From assembly GCA_910574455.1 (NCBI GenBank), contig CAJSYZ010000011.1:1674001-1738000 (forward strand): 64,000 nucleotides of DNA. The letters run 5' to 3'. The stretch comes from Trichaptum fuscoviolaceum. Taxonomy: Eukaryota > Basidiomycota > Agaricomycetes > Hymenochaetales > Trichaptaceae. A program made the translations under genes and the position numbers. A model generated the notes under the pieces. That model did not search any database, had not been told where the DNA came from, and was given only the letters and a program-made list of their open reading frames with translations. Positions within the stretch are counted from its first letter, which is position 1. The number at the start of each line of letters is the position of its first letter. Of the stretch, positions 1 to 11,728 are shown one piece after another.

Positions 1-504
1 CGTCTGTTTTATATTATATTGCATATCGACCAATTTGTTATCTTCAGCAACGCAGCCCCAGCCACCAACTCCATCGCTCCTGCCAATGCAACTCTTGCCA
101 CTAGGCAGTCAAAACCATTTACTCTTCGTGTGTACTCTTCTTACCACCCCTGGAAGCAAACCCTGACACTCAGCTTCCAGAGAACGGCCTTGACGCACAG
201 AAGCTGAACGCGCAGTTCTTAACATTCTCAGCTGACTCACCATGCACCAACAATGAAAGCGCATGTGTTAATGGTCAATTCTCACAATGTGTAGCCGGCA
301 AATTCGTATCGACTCCTTGCGCCGGTGGACTCCAATGCTTCGCGCTTCCTCTTGTTAATGAGGCAGGGACAGTAAGAAACAACTATCATTTCTAGTCAGT
401 CAGCTTCTGACGCCTACCCATAGACAATCACATGTACGAGCGAAAGTGATGCAGACGCACGTATTGCTGCGACTGGAGCGACTGGGGGCGTAACTGGTGC
501 TTGA
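1..504 (+). CDS. Small secreted cysteine-rich protein, CBM19-like C-terminal domain (5'-truncated by window edge)
   Basis: The 3' part of a gene. The clearest exon runs from about 104 to 371. It is followed by a 52-nt intron (372-423, gtaag...cccatag) and a last exon 424-504 ending in TGA. The joined frame carries a six-cysteine pattern with CVNGQFSQCVAGKFV, then CAGGLQCFALPLVN, then TITCTSES and a run ending ARIAATGATGGVTGA. In Agaricomycetes this pattern marks small secreted proteins usually annotated as carbohydrate-binding family 19-like. The stretch before it (LPPLEANPDTQLPENGLDAQ) looks like the linker after a signal peptide. The signal peptide and start codon cannot be placed; an acceptor near 103 suggests at least one more upstream exon. 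The role, probably wall or extracellular carbohydrate binding, is inferred from the domain alone. Confidence 0.6.
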
Positions 505-1082
505 TTTCCCGCGGCGTCGGACAGAGGTTCATTAATGCTCTGCAACTTGTTATCTATCGTTTCCTAGATGTCTACTGTAAACTGAGGCAATATTACCATA
601 CTTTATTGAAGGAGCATAGTGACTCTACCACAAATTGCAAACCATCGCGTTATATAGTAACAAGAGAACCAAAACAACCTTCTTTTTGCTGTAACTATTT
701 AGATGCACAAAACACGGCAGGATAACATCAAGAAAGCAATGTCAAGCACAAGTTTGAAGTAAGATGTCTGCGTGTCCAGATACAGAACAAAGATGACACC
801 GACACCATACGCGACTGAACAACCATGGAAGGGATAGAAATAAGGCTGGAGCAGCAAAAATCAACCCCCAAAAAAGAGTTGTACGGTGCTCCGCCTATTC
901 ATGTTAGGTATACGTGCATAGTGTAAATATGCGAGGATGGAGGAATGTATATTACAGGACTGCGGTGGATCTAGTAGACTTGCAGCCCGGTTGATGGATG
1001 AGTAAAAAGCAAAGCAGTCCCAGTACAATGAATGCGGTCCCATAACCGCTTTTCCGATAATCTAGAGTTTGATCCTCGGTGC
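505..1082. other. Intergenic, no gene seen
   Basis: This is the interval between two convergent genes. Open frames here are short and lack recognisable motifs or plausible splice structure. It presumably holds the two 3' untranslated regions. Confidence 0.5.
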
Positions 1083-3743
1083 TTACACCAAGGATTTGAT
1101 GAGGAGGCCTTCGAGGCGCACGAACTCTGGAACGATCGATGCATACGCCATGAACGCATCAACATCGGGTTCCGCAACCTTCATCCAGCCGAGCTGCGCC
1201 TCGGTGTCTGCAGTTGGAAGTGCGCTCACCGGCGTCAGCGGCGTGATACCTGTTGTTGGACCACCGGATGATGTCGCCTCCGTCGGCGTTGCAGCAGCAG
1301 CTGTCGGAGACAAACCACCGCCGTTCATTCCATAGTTCATGGACGCATCTGGCGAGGTCAGGGACGTCAAGATGCTGGTCCCTCCTGGGGTCGTAAACCC
1401 TGAAGTCGCCGACATTGTTGCCATGGACGAACCAGTAGTCGTGCGAATCCGAGGAGGCGGAGTTGAGGCGTAGTTTGGTGTACCGTTGCTCGTAACTATA
1501 AGTTCTTCTTCTTCCTCCTCCTCTTCCTCGACAAGAACGCTAGCGCCGAGAGAACTGCGGGGATGTTGTAGATAGGGTGCTGGTGAGGGTGTTCCAGAAC
1601 CTGAACTTCCCTGCTTGCGTTGAGCTAGCCCAACTGTCGCATTCCAGCGGCGCGTGAGCAGACGCCTGACCTCGTCTTCAAATGTCAGAGCCCCGCCTGA
1701 GTGAGCAGCTCTTTCACGGCCCCACACCCATCGGGCAAGGTATGCACCACCCAAAGCAGCGCGAGATGTGCAGCCAGGTGCGGGAGCATTGCGATGCGCG
1801 GCGGCATACTTGGCGGTCGATTCTGACGAACCAGCAGGAGCACCAGGGATTGGTACAGTAGGGGCGACTGCATGAGCAGAGTCCAACTGTGTCGAAGGGA
1901 CGTAGATGGGAGCGTTGAAGACATCCCCGAGAAGGTTGACAATGGACGGGAAATTCGCAGCTGCGCCAGTGGCAACAACACGGCGCGGCAGAGGTGTTGT
2001 AGAGTATGGATCAAAGTTCAGGCTGAGTCCAGAGCCTGGGCCTCCGAAGGTTTGTGGGCCAGCACGGTTGGCAGGGAAGAAAAGGTTAGAAGCACGCATA
2101 CGAGCATAGCGAACACGGAAGGACAGAATTTGCGATTCGAGCAAGCAACGAGGGTTTGCTCTAAGATCGCGAAACTCGTTGACTTTAATACCGGTCTCGA
2201 ATCGGAAAATGCCTTTGACATGGGAGAAGGGGAATGCCTCCGCTTGCAGGTGCCAAAAGCTGAAAAGTTTGTCATCCAATCTTGCATTTCATGTCAGTGT
2301 AGGCCAATTGAAATATACGATATTCCCATACCCAATTGAGCCACCAGGGGGAACAATGGCAATGAGTCGATCAAAAGCACTCCAACTTTTCGTGTACATA
2401 TCTCGCACCAGAGCACGAGGCACGTCACCGTTCCTGGATGATTGTCAGCTTATTTTAAAGACAGTGTTTGTCAGGACAAACCTGCTCATTAACATCGCAA
2501 CATAGCGTCTCTTTTCATTAGGTTCTTGCGCGGGGTGAGGGAAAAGGGTATATAGGCGGTTAGGTAGGTAGTGAGGTGCAGTCGTAAGCATAGAATCCAT
2601 AGGCCCGAATTGAATGACCACATCTGTCGAGGCAGGGCATAAAGAAAGATAAGAAGATAAGTAGTCAGAAGTAAACGGTGTAAGGATGGTATCTATCATT
2701 GACCGCCAGTCAGTACGTTTCCAGGTCTAAAATTAGACCACCTACCTGGGCTGAAGCCAAAGCGCTCAACGAAGTAGGAAGATATGTTCCCCACTTTACG
2801 ACCACCGCCAGCGGCATCTACATCTCCTAGCATCATTTTCAGACGACCAGCGTGTTCGAAGGCGGGAGAACCAGCCACGATCTCGAGCACTCCGTCATCC
2901 CAGCAACGCTGTGCGTGGGACCACATTCCCGTTGCACACGCTTCGCTTTCTGCCGTTGGGGCCCAAGCGCCGAGAAGCAAACTACACAACAGCGTCGAAG
3001 CCAGTGTGATACGACCTGTACGACGCCAGGCTTCTGAGTTCGTCTCGCGCACCTTCATTGCCTGGGCTGCCGTCAGAGATGCGTGCGCTGGAGTTCCCAG
3101 CCTCGCCGCAGTTTTGTCTGCACCCCCGAGAAGTCTCTCCAACTCCAATGCCTGTGGAAGCGTCGATGTGTCCTGTGCGACTGGACTGTTGGGCAATGAG
3201 AAGGGATCTCCAGAGCTGAACAAATGATCATGAATGGATCGGGAAGCATCACCGAAGCGAAGGAGGGGAGCTGGCATTGAAGACTTCCACCACACACAAG
3301 CATGCTTTATGACCACGAAGTCAGAATTACTGGCACAAAAAGTTTTTTATTCACATACCTGAGCTGATCCTCCAATTGATTTGATTTTTGTGAGGTCGAA
3401 ATGTTGACTGAGTTTCTCCAAGAGCAAATCTAAATCGTCTATGAGCCTTTCGGCCTAGGACAAGGTCGATTACACACACCTAACCCTTTCACCCACATCT
3501 CCACCGGCGTAGTATACGCATCCCCTGGCGTTGTAAATATTCCGCCATGAGTTCTGTTCCCCATCATCAAGAAAACTCTGTGAGAATACAAAACATCACG
3601 TACTGGAACTCAGGTAGCTCAGAGTCAAAGTCCACACATTCCACGCCGACAAGATCGAGCTGCTCGTCAACTATAGATGCTCGTAGCTGGTCTATTGAGA
3701 GCTCGATGCCGAGAAAGTGCGCGTTTGGCGACCTCGAGGGCAT
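1083..3743 (-). CDS. XKS1: D-xylulokinase (FGGY-family sugar kinase)
   Basis: Phosphorylates D-xylulose to xylulose 5-phosphate with ATP, the entry of xylose and arabinose carbon into the pentose phosphate pathway (cytosolic, from family knowledge). Seven exons: 3604-3743, 3480-3553, 3359-3438, 2746-3304, 2482-2623, 2332-2433, 1083-2280, giving 764 residues in frame. Visible family signatures: FLGIELSIDQLRASIV at the N-terminus, THGGIFTTPGDAYTTPVEMW, the substrate segment GGSAQHACVWWKS, ISSYFVERFGFSPG, DVVIQFGPMDSMLTTAPHY, then the FGGY C-domain ATGAAANFPSIVNLLGDVF. Fungal homologues are about 570-620 residues. Here a serine/threonine-rich low-complexity insert with a run of nine glutamates (about residues 585-720) separates the C-domain from the normal terminal helix (FVRLEGLLIKSLV). 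One predicted intron, 3439-3479, is only 41 nt. The start fits the family N-terminus. Confidence 0.9.
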
Positions 3744-5186
3744 CAGATGGCGCTTCTGCTGGAGGTGAGTGGAGGAAGGACAGCTGTGTAATTCTTCGAA
3801 TTTTGTGATTTTTCCGTGTGTAACATTTTGGTTCCGTTTCTCACGGCGTTCTAGTTCAGGGATGTCGATCAATCAGGAACGTCTAAACCTTTCACTGGCA
3901 ACTTGAAGTTATGTCAGCCATCGGAGATTTATTGAGCGGGAGTATTTTGGTTGAAATAAAAGTGTAGAACATGTCTGAACTCACTGAAATACTCCTGCTT
4001 CCTCGGATAGTGCTTTGAAGATAAAAAACGCAAGCAGCTTTGTAATTTGTTGATTTCAGTAAAGTTTTGATCATAATCTTACAAAATTCCTGCGGATCTT
4101 CTGAATGGGTAGAGAAGGTGCCCAGATAGACACACAAGGCCAATATATCGATATGTATAGTTGCAAGAGATGAGGAGCCCGTTATCAATGTGTTTGAGCT
4201 TTGTGCAAGATGCCGTAATATAACAATTCTAAGAGTTGTGATAGTTTGTTGTGGCCGATGAGCCTACGTGGTACGCCTTGAGATGCGAAATCATTGAGGA
4301 TGAATCTTGAATTGATGGATTTTCTATCTCATTTCATACTTAAGAGCATGCTTGAAGCTAAGCCTTGGAGTTTTCGGACAAGCAGGGACTGAGAAGATCT
4401 TGTTCCCCTTGCTTACTTGCCCAGTTGTGCGCCTGTTCATAACTGCAAATCCGTTAGGATGGAAGAAATCCAAGCAAATAAGTACCTTTTGATCTATACC
4501 CTTCTGCGTATCCCTTTCGAAAGGGGAAAAAGCAAAGTGCGGTATGGGGTCAAAGGGAGTAAGTAGGGAGGGCGGGTTGATTATTGATAACTTTCGCGAA
4601 AGCGACTCGGACAGTAGGGATGTCCAGGTCCAGCTTTTTCTCTGAGGAGCGTCTCTGAGGTCTTCCGTGGCTTTACCGCAGGAGTATCTGACACGAAATA
4701 GAGAAAACTGAAGGATAACCCGCAAAGGAGCCTTAGAGGCAGACAGTAGTAAATACTGCCTTCTTTTCTGATGTGTAAGGAATAAGAGCAGAATGATGAG
4801 CTTTGTGAGGGAGTTTCAGGTAGAATGGATGTGATTATTGGCCGCCTTGGAAGCGCTGCCAGTTGTACAGTATAATCGTGAAAGTAGGCGAAACCTCAGG
4901 GAAACTGGCAATTTACATCTTGGTTAGGCTAAGCAAGATGTACGTGTGTTTCTTGACAGTTTTCCTTCTGGCTAGGGACCCATGAGGATCTTGTGAGTTA
5001 TACTGGCGAACCTCATTCCGCGTTGCCTTTAGGGTTGAGATCATCGTGGTCAATGAACAACAAGAGGACGAACTAAGCGTGACGGAATGTCTCGGAACTA
5101 AGCGCGTGACTCGGACTGTAGAATGTCACTGCTGAAAATTGTTTCTCATCTGGATTAGGAAGGAACTATAAGACTGGCATACACAA
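3744..5186. other. Intergenic 1.4 kb, only an unassigned open frame
   Basis: Shared upstream region of the xylulokinase (minus) and an F-box gene (plus). A 133-codon open frame lies on the minus strand at 4324-4725. Its product has no motif I recognise and no clear splice partners, so I do not call it a gene. The rest holds only short frames. Confidence 0.4.
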
Positions 5187-5363
5187 ATGGTGGCCCGGCT
5201 TATCTCTTTTGCCTCCTGCCTTCATCATCGCATTCGCCTCTCTAAACGTCCAGTGCTCGTCTCAGTTTCGACCCTATCTTGTAGGTGCGAATACGATCTC
5301 ATAAAATGCTGGAGGAAGACATTTTACCGACTAATTTCTTTTGTTGTTCCATCCGCAGTACAA

Positions 5364-6915
5364 ATGCATCTGCTCAAACTTCCGGACGAAACCCTTCTAC
5401 ACATCTTCAAGATAACTTACTCCGAACCACATCTTACTTTCTCTGAAGATTGGCGCACCATTATCAGTGACGCATCACACAAAATTGTACGAAAAAGGTC
5501 CCCTCGACTCAAAGCTCTTTCCGAAGTGAACTCTCGATTACGACGCATAGCACTTCCATTCCTCGTCCGTTCAATATATATCGAGTCTGATGAGAAGCTG
5601 CTAGCATTCGCTTCGGATCTGCTCTCTGGGGAGGATTATGGTCTTGTATCACTGTCGAAATTGTTGATTGTTCGAAGGGGGTTCGCGGACAACGAAACTT
5701 TATCAAGTTCCTACGCACTCAACAGAACTCTCGGCTTCGCGAGTAATATTACGACACTTCACATTCCGTATCCCACGTATATTGACGGACCTTTCCTTCG
5801 AGTCCTGGCGAGCTGCCACCGACTTCACACCTTATGGTTGGCGTGCATAGGTCCGAGGGAGACGCATGACGACTTCTCATTTTTGAAGACGATATCCCTT
5901 CGATGGGCTTACTTCTGGATGTTTGGAAATACAAGCGCTGAGCCTATTAAAGCCCTTTTGTCAGGTGACACGAGGCACACATTGCGATTTCTTCAGCTTA
6001 ACTTGACGGAGCAATGTGATATCTTCTCAGAAGACACATCGTACGACGCGTTGCGAGTGCTCAAGTTGAAGGGAGCAACACCGAGAAATTTCGACCCGCT
6101 AGCTTTCTCCCGTATCTTCCCCAACTTACTTACGCTTGCGACTGTATGCGACATACCGTGGGGATTATCAAACTTACCTGGATGGCTGCGCAGCACCAGC
6201 ACTATACGTAGGCTGTCATTGAAGAGTTGTAGTCAAGGCGTCGAGCGAGCTCTCGGGTCCATGTCGTTATTGGAGGAACTCAGCATAACAAATGCAATGA
6301 ATGGGGTCGAGTTCAAGAGTGTTTGCGAAGCTCTCCATGACATGACTGAACTGCGCTCAGTAACTCTTCGACGCAGTGTTCAGGGCGGCCCTATTGTCAT
6401 AAATGACGTGTTATTACTGGTTTCTTCCGCCCCGTCTCTGCAGAATTTGTCTCTCATCTGTGGAGATGAACTCAACCGAACCAACTGGCGATGCAGCATT
6501 GGCGAGCTTGCTGCCGCATTAGCTCGTACGTCTATTGAGCTTCATAACACTCTAACCGTCTCTGATATTTCTTGTTTCAGATTGCAAGTGCCTGAAACGT
6601 CTGCATTGGAACGTACTTGTTGAGCAGGCAGAGGACCCTCCCCTCTACGATGAAGATCGTCGTACCACATTTGTCCACCCATACAAAAACAATTGGTTCC
6701 GCAGAAACCGCCAGTTCTTTTCGGCTGCGAGCACACAAATCGCAAACGCGTGCCCTGAAATAGAGGATGTTCTTTGGGATCTAGCGACTATGGCAACCTG
6801 CTGGCGAGCTAAACGTAAGAACGCTGATGGGATGGAGGAGGGAGGCCGAGAGATGGTAATGGATTTCATGCGATTTTGGACGCTGCAAGACCTGCAATTC
6901 TGGGACCTTGAATAG
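5364..6915 (+). CDS. F-box protein with leucine-rich C-terminal region
   Basis: Probable substrate adaptor of an SCF ubiquitin ligase. Exons 5364-6525 and 6581-6915 (55-nt intron) give 498 residues. The N-terminus MHLLKLPDETLLHIFKITYS is a short F-box core. The remainder has irregular leucine-rich segments such as LFLQLN-type strands and LLEELSITNA, typical of the large Agaricomycete F-box family. The open frame extends upstream to an ATG at 5187 (557 residues). However, 5281-5358 looks like an intron (ttgtaggtgcg...atccgcag) in the leader, and the F-box begins at once after 5364, so I prefer the later start. The C-terminus, recovered only by splicing, ends FWTLQDLQFWDLE. The substrate is unknown. 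Confidence 0.75.
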
Positions 6916-7096
6916 GTGCTCCGTAATGATTCCTACAAACTTCTATAATTCCTAAAATTATCTTTTATCTCCTATTTGTTAGTTTACTTTCAATTATAGA
7001 AACTGTCTGCTTGTTATATTGTACATATCAATTCTGATCTTAAATCCTTTATTGTACTATTTAGAGCTTGAATACGGCGCTTCTACATGTATGTTC

Positions 7097-7104
7097 TATA
7101 AAAG
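7097..7104 (+). promoter_or_regulatory. TATA box of the GPI13 gene
   Basis: TATAAAAG lies 118 nt upstream of the predicted start at 7215, a plausible distance for a fungal core promoter. The call rests on sequence match and position only. Confidence 0.45.
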
Positions 7105-7214
7105 GTAAAGTTGCTGCACTCAGTTGAATTTGTTAAAAGCAAACAACCTTTGCTTCTCCCCTTCATGCATGGCGCTGTAAGACACTCAACTTGAAAGTTC
7201 GATACCGAAGCAAG

Positions 7215-10200
7215 ATGGTGGTGTCAAATTGGCGACCAAAAGGTGTTAGCCTTGCCGTTGCAATTCTTTCCTGGATCTTCCTCCTTCATGGCGCTGGCGT
7301 CTACCTCTTTACCAGAGGTTTCTTATTGACGAGGATGGCATTGTCCGACATCTCAGATTGCGCAGGGAAGTCCTGTACACTTCCAGAGACACACCAGCGA
7401 CTTGTACTGCTTGTCATTGATGCGCTTCGATTTGACTTCGTCTCTCCGGACCCACCCTCACCAAACTCCCCATACCACCACAATATCCTGACTTTGCCGA
7501 GAGAGCTCACCGCAAGAGACCCGTCTAGATCATTTCTTTTTCACTCGTTTGCGGACCCCCCAACGACAACGATGCAGCGAATTAAGGGGATAACAACCGG
7601 TTCGCTTCCGACGTTTGTGGACATGAGCTCAAACTTTTTTGGAGGGACGACGATTGAGGAGGATTCGATCATAAATCAGCTGAGCCGCGCAGGGAAGAAG
7701 GTGAGCTCTTTCGGTGTTCTACAGCTATGCACGTTGCTCATGAACTACAGACTGCGTTTATGGGAGACGACACTTGGATGACAGTCTTCCCCACCCTTTT
7801 CAGTCCGAACATGACATATCCTTACGATTCATTCAACGTCGAGGACCTGCATTCCGTCGACGAAGGTGTTATCCGACACCTGTTCCCTCTTCTCGAAGAT
7901 GAAACCCACTCATGGGATGCTATCGTGGGGCATTTCCTTGGCGTGGACCACGTCGGGCACCGAGTGGGACCGGACCATCCTGCCATGACGGACAAATTGC
8001 GTCAAATGGACAACGTCCTCCGTCGCGTCGTCGAGCTCCTGGAAGAAGATACACTGCTTGTCGTGCTCGGTGACCACGGCATGGACCGGAAGGGTGACCA
8101 TGGCGGGGACGATGTCTTCGAAACATCCTCTGCTATGTGGATCTATAGCAAAGGTCCGGCGCTGCAAGTCAAAAAACAGATGGACCTAGTTCCTTCGGAA
8201 TTGTTACCAACGGCGTTTTATCCCGAGTCATCTGTTGCGCACCGCTATATTCAACAGATCGACCTTGTGCCGACTCTCTCGCTGCTCCTGGGTCTTCCCA
8301 TCCCGTTCAACAACCTTGGTACCGTAATCCCGGACCTCTTCGCACGCAAGGACCTCAGCGCTTTACGGACTGCGATGCGCCTCAACATGGAACAAATAAA
8401 GCGCTACCTAGACGCGTACCGGAGCAGTACATCGTCAAGCGAGCTCGAAGCTGTCTGGGCGTCGCTCGAAACGGCATGGGAGTATGCGACAGCCGATGAA
8501 CTCGCCAGCGTATCTTCGCAATACGTCTACTCTCGTCTCGCGCTCCAGGCATGTCGGTCCCTATGGGCACAGTTCAATGTCCTGCTCATGAGTGTCGGTT
8601 TGGTAGTCCTTGGCCTGAGTGTCATCACCATAGGGTTCCTCTACAGAAGACTTAGTGATGTGTCCGACTGGGAGCGTTGGGGCAGTAAACGAGTCAACAA
8701 GCTCGTCCCACATACGCTGTACAGCATCATTGCAGGTCCGCTAATTTATCTCCCTTTACAACGCTTCCTTCCGGGAATAGGGCTAGTGGATTTTAGCGTC
8801 ATGATCTCATCCGTCACTTCTTGTATCGCCCTGCTTTTGGACACGTTACCTTCATTCTCTGCCCCCTCGATGAGTGGTTTACCTATTGTTCTCATACTGC
8901 ATGGCCTCATATTCTTCTCTAACTCATTCACTTTCTGGGAAGACCGTATTGTCCCTTTCCTGCTCATCTCCTGCCTTGTACCCGCTCTTCGCGTTGGCCT
9001 AACTGCTCCTAATGCTGTCCTTCGACGGAAAATACTTGTCAATTCTGCTATCTTTGCCCTTTGTGTTCGACTTTTGGCAACTATCACAGTCTGTCGAGAG
9101 GAACAACAACCATACTGTCATGTCACATTCTACGCATCGTCTTCTTTACCCTCCCCGCCACCAATTGTCCTTGCCCTCTCCGTCCCAATCTCCATCGGCC
9201 TCCCGTACGCGATCAGACTATTCCTAGCACGCTCTGCATCCGACAAGGGCCTAGTTCCTACCTTCCTATCGTATGTGTTACGGCCTACCTTACTAGGTGG
9301 ATCGCTGTGTTGGATATTCGAATGGATCGAGTCCTCGGATATGCTAGGTTCAGAATGGCCCGAAAAGATGCGGACGTGGCGAACATTTACGGCCTGGAGT
9401 ACGGTTGCTGGTATAGCACTGGGAACTTATCGATGGTGGCTCAACCCACTCTGCGTTGAGATACGGGTTCAAAAGAAAGAGGGCTCGGAGAAACCCAACG
9501 CTGTTGTGGTTGTAAACGCCAACGCGTATGGCTCACCATTTGTGCTGTTCTGGTGTACAGCTCTCGCTGCAGTTTATCTTACGATGCAGCTCACCGGACA
9601 AGTTGCGTTGGGCGTAGCAACCATCGCATGTTTCGCATATTTGGATGTCTCTGATGCGATGCGAGAGGCACACGCGTGGAATGCAAAGCTTTCGAAGCTA
9701 TCTGCAGCTCTGGACACCGAACAATCGGAGAGCGCGGTGCCCTTCACATTTTCGCATACCGTTGTGTTCCCTTTACTTGGTCTCCTGGCCTATTACGCCA
9801 CCGGGCACCAGTCAACCCTCTCGTCTCTACAGTGGAAAGCTGCCTTCCTTCTTACCCCGAAGCTCACCTATCCATTCTCTCCTTTACTCGTCATAGTAAA
9901 TACCTTTGGGCCACAATTCCTCTTTGCGTTGGCAACGCCCCTCCTTGCTTGTTGGCTCGTGGCCCCGACTCCTGAAGCATCGTCTCGTGTGAGCATCATA
10001 GGCGAGAGTGTCCGTGCATCGATAGGCGTGATGCTATACCACTCCGTATTGCTGCTTAGCAGTGCTGCGAGCTCAGCTTGGTTGCGCCGGCACCTTATGG
10101 TTTGGAAAGTATTCGCCCCGAGATTCATGGCTGCTGCTGCCAGTCTACTTGTCACGGACCTGGCGGTGATCATCGCAGTAGGCTTCGGAATCTACAGATC

Positions 10201-10255
10201 GTCCGGACGCGTTGCAAATCTTTTAGAGAACATGTACCAAACAAAAAGTCGATGA
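7215..10255 (+). CDS. GPI13: GPI ethanolamine phosphate transferase 3 (PIG-O/GPI13)
   Basis: ER membrane enzyme that moves phosphoethanolamine from phosphatidylethanolamine to the third mannose of the GPI precursor, the group later linked to protein. Exons 7215-7700 and 7751-10255 (50-nt intron) give 996 residues. Order: N-terminal membrane anchor (SLAVAILSWIFLLHGAGVYL); a lumenal alkaline-phosphatase-fold domain with metal and catalytic segments LLVIDALRFDF, PPTTTMQRIKGITTG, GHFLGVDHVGHRVGPDHP and VVLGDHGMDRKGDHGG; then a C-terminal half with many hydrophobic helices. Length and motif order fit PIG-O better than PIG-N or PIG-G. The reading frame begins before 7215 only with a non-ATG codon, so the ATG at 7215 is the natural start. 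Confidence 0.93.
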
Positions 10256-11063
10256 GAAATCTCGTCTACGCTAGTAACTTATTCATCTTTAATATTAGTG
10301 GGTTCTGACTATACATGCACTGTTTTCACAACTCCTGCAATCTAGATTTATCGTTCCTCGTACGGTCAGGCTTTGATGTGAAGAGATATAGCCATGTTGG
10401 CTTGTATCCGCATCTCGCAGCCCTGTTAATATATACAGGCGAAGTCACCGGCGCATCGGCTGGAAGGTATTAACTGGGACCATATAGGCATGAATAACTC
10501 CTATCAGCTAGACTGATACTGCGGCATTGATCAAGCACTAGAGGCATACGCCTTACAGTGGACACCATTGAGCCGGACTGTGGTTGATTTGCTTCCTCTC
10601 TCTAGGTGCCGTTATTGGTGCATGTGGCCCGACGACAACCTTAATGGCCTCAACGACTTGTGTAAGCCGCAGTGCATTCTGGGCGTTCCGCTTGTCGATC
10701 CGCTGCGCGATGAATTCGCTTCTGCGCTGGTGGAATAGCCTGACGACCCGGTGTGGAACGCACGTCTGCTCCTTGCCTGCTGCTAACATTTTCATCTCGG
10801 CTCGTGGTTGCCTATCACTCGAAACTCTTGAGCCATCTAATTTGCCTAGGTCCCTACGAGAAGGCTACTGACGTCAAGCCTATATTTCGAAGAGAGGCAA
10901 TACGGCGAAGAAAATAGCTGGCGTATTGTCGAACCTGCTTCGGTATAAAATCTGCTGCATACTCTCATCCAATGTACAGAACACTCGCAGAGCAGCTCTT
11001 ACACAAGTGGATCTAAAAAAACAACAATTCAAGTGACACAAAGGAAACCTGACACAGAACGCG
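10256..11063. other. Intergenic; a coding-like patch at 10550-10870 not assigned
   Basis: The stretch between GPI13 and the dsRBD gene. Around 10550-10870 both strands are open for 80-95 codons. The minus-strand frame is rich in arginine, lysine and valine but matches nothing I recognise. It could be a decayed gene fragment. I see no start, splice or stop structure that makes a gene. Confidence 0.35.
10944..10950 (+). promoter_or_regulatory. TATA box of the dsRBD gene
   Basis: TATAAAA sits 120 nt upstream of the ATG at 11064. Its position and sequence support a core promoter for the short downstream gene. Confidence 0.5.
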
Positions 11064-11405
11064 ATGAGTCGTAGGTTGCCTTACGAAGCCTAGGATTGTC
11101 GATTGTAATCACATTCATTCGTGCAGAACTTTCCTCGACAACGAAACTTAATAACTATCTACAAGAGCACGAGATGGCAAATAAGACTCGATGGGAATTT
11201 GAAGCGCCCATTCCACCGCATGCAGGACAGTGGTCAGCTAAGTGTTATAGTATGTCTTTTCTTCGTCGGTTCCTCAATTCATGGGTGGCTGATGAACCAA
11301 TCAATTACAGTCGACGGCAGACTACGCGGATCAGGCAGTGCATCGACTAAGCAAGCTGCGAAAGAACAAGCCGCAGAGACAGCTTTGAAAGCTATTAAGT
11401 CTTGA
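11064..11405 (+). CDS. Free-standing double-stranded RNA-binding domain protein, 74 residues
   Basis: Three exons, 11064-11070, 11127-11249 and 11311-11405, join in frame. The first exon contributes only ATG AGT C. The product is a single dsRBD and nothing else: alpha1 LNNYLQEHEM, the beta region RWEFEAPIPPHAGQWSAKCY and IDGRLRGSGSAS, then the C-terminal TKQAAKEQAAETALKAIKS, which has the KKxAK-like pattern that contacts the dsRNA phosphate backbone. Known dsRBDs usually sit beside catalytic domains (Dicer, RNase III, ADAR) or in tandem. A lone copy could act as a cofactor, a decoy or a dimerising partner; that is inference. A TATA box lies upstream, and no neighbour suggests a pathway. Confidence 0.8.
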
Positions 11406-11728
11406 GAAACGGTGGTAACTGGAGGAAAGAGAACAATGAATAAAGATTGATTGTGCACTGAAGTGTCAGTTAGATGCAACTATGTAGAGTAAAGTCTCAA
11501 CTATGTATAGATACGATTTACATATAAATCTCCAGACGAGAGCCGAATCTCACACGAGTACGCATTCGAAAACAAAGCAAGCATGTACGTGCAAACGCGC
11601 ATGGAACGTGCTGAATCAATTGTGATAAAACAGACGGGGTATATAATACGATTAACAAGCTGTCCAAGATACATCGTTATAATAAAGGTCCGAGATGTCC
11701 AATATATGGTAAGAGGTGAGGAATTGTG
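11406..11728. other. Convergent 3' interval, nothing seen
   Basis: This AT-rich interval separates two convergent genes. It has no open frame of note. Several AATAAA-like stretches could serve polyadenylation. Confidence 0.5.

Noticed and set aside
4324..4725. 133-codon minus-strand frame between xylulokinase and F-box gene
   Set aside because: No motif, no splice continuation and no family recognised; it is too weak to call a gene.
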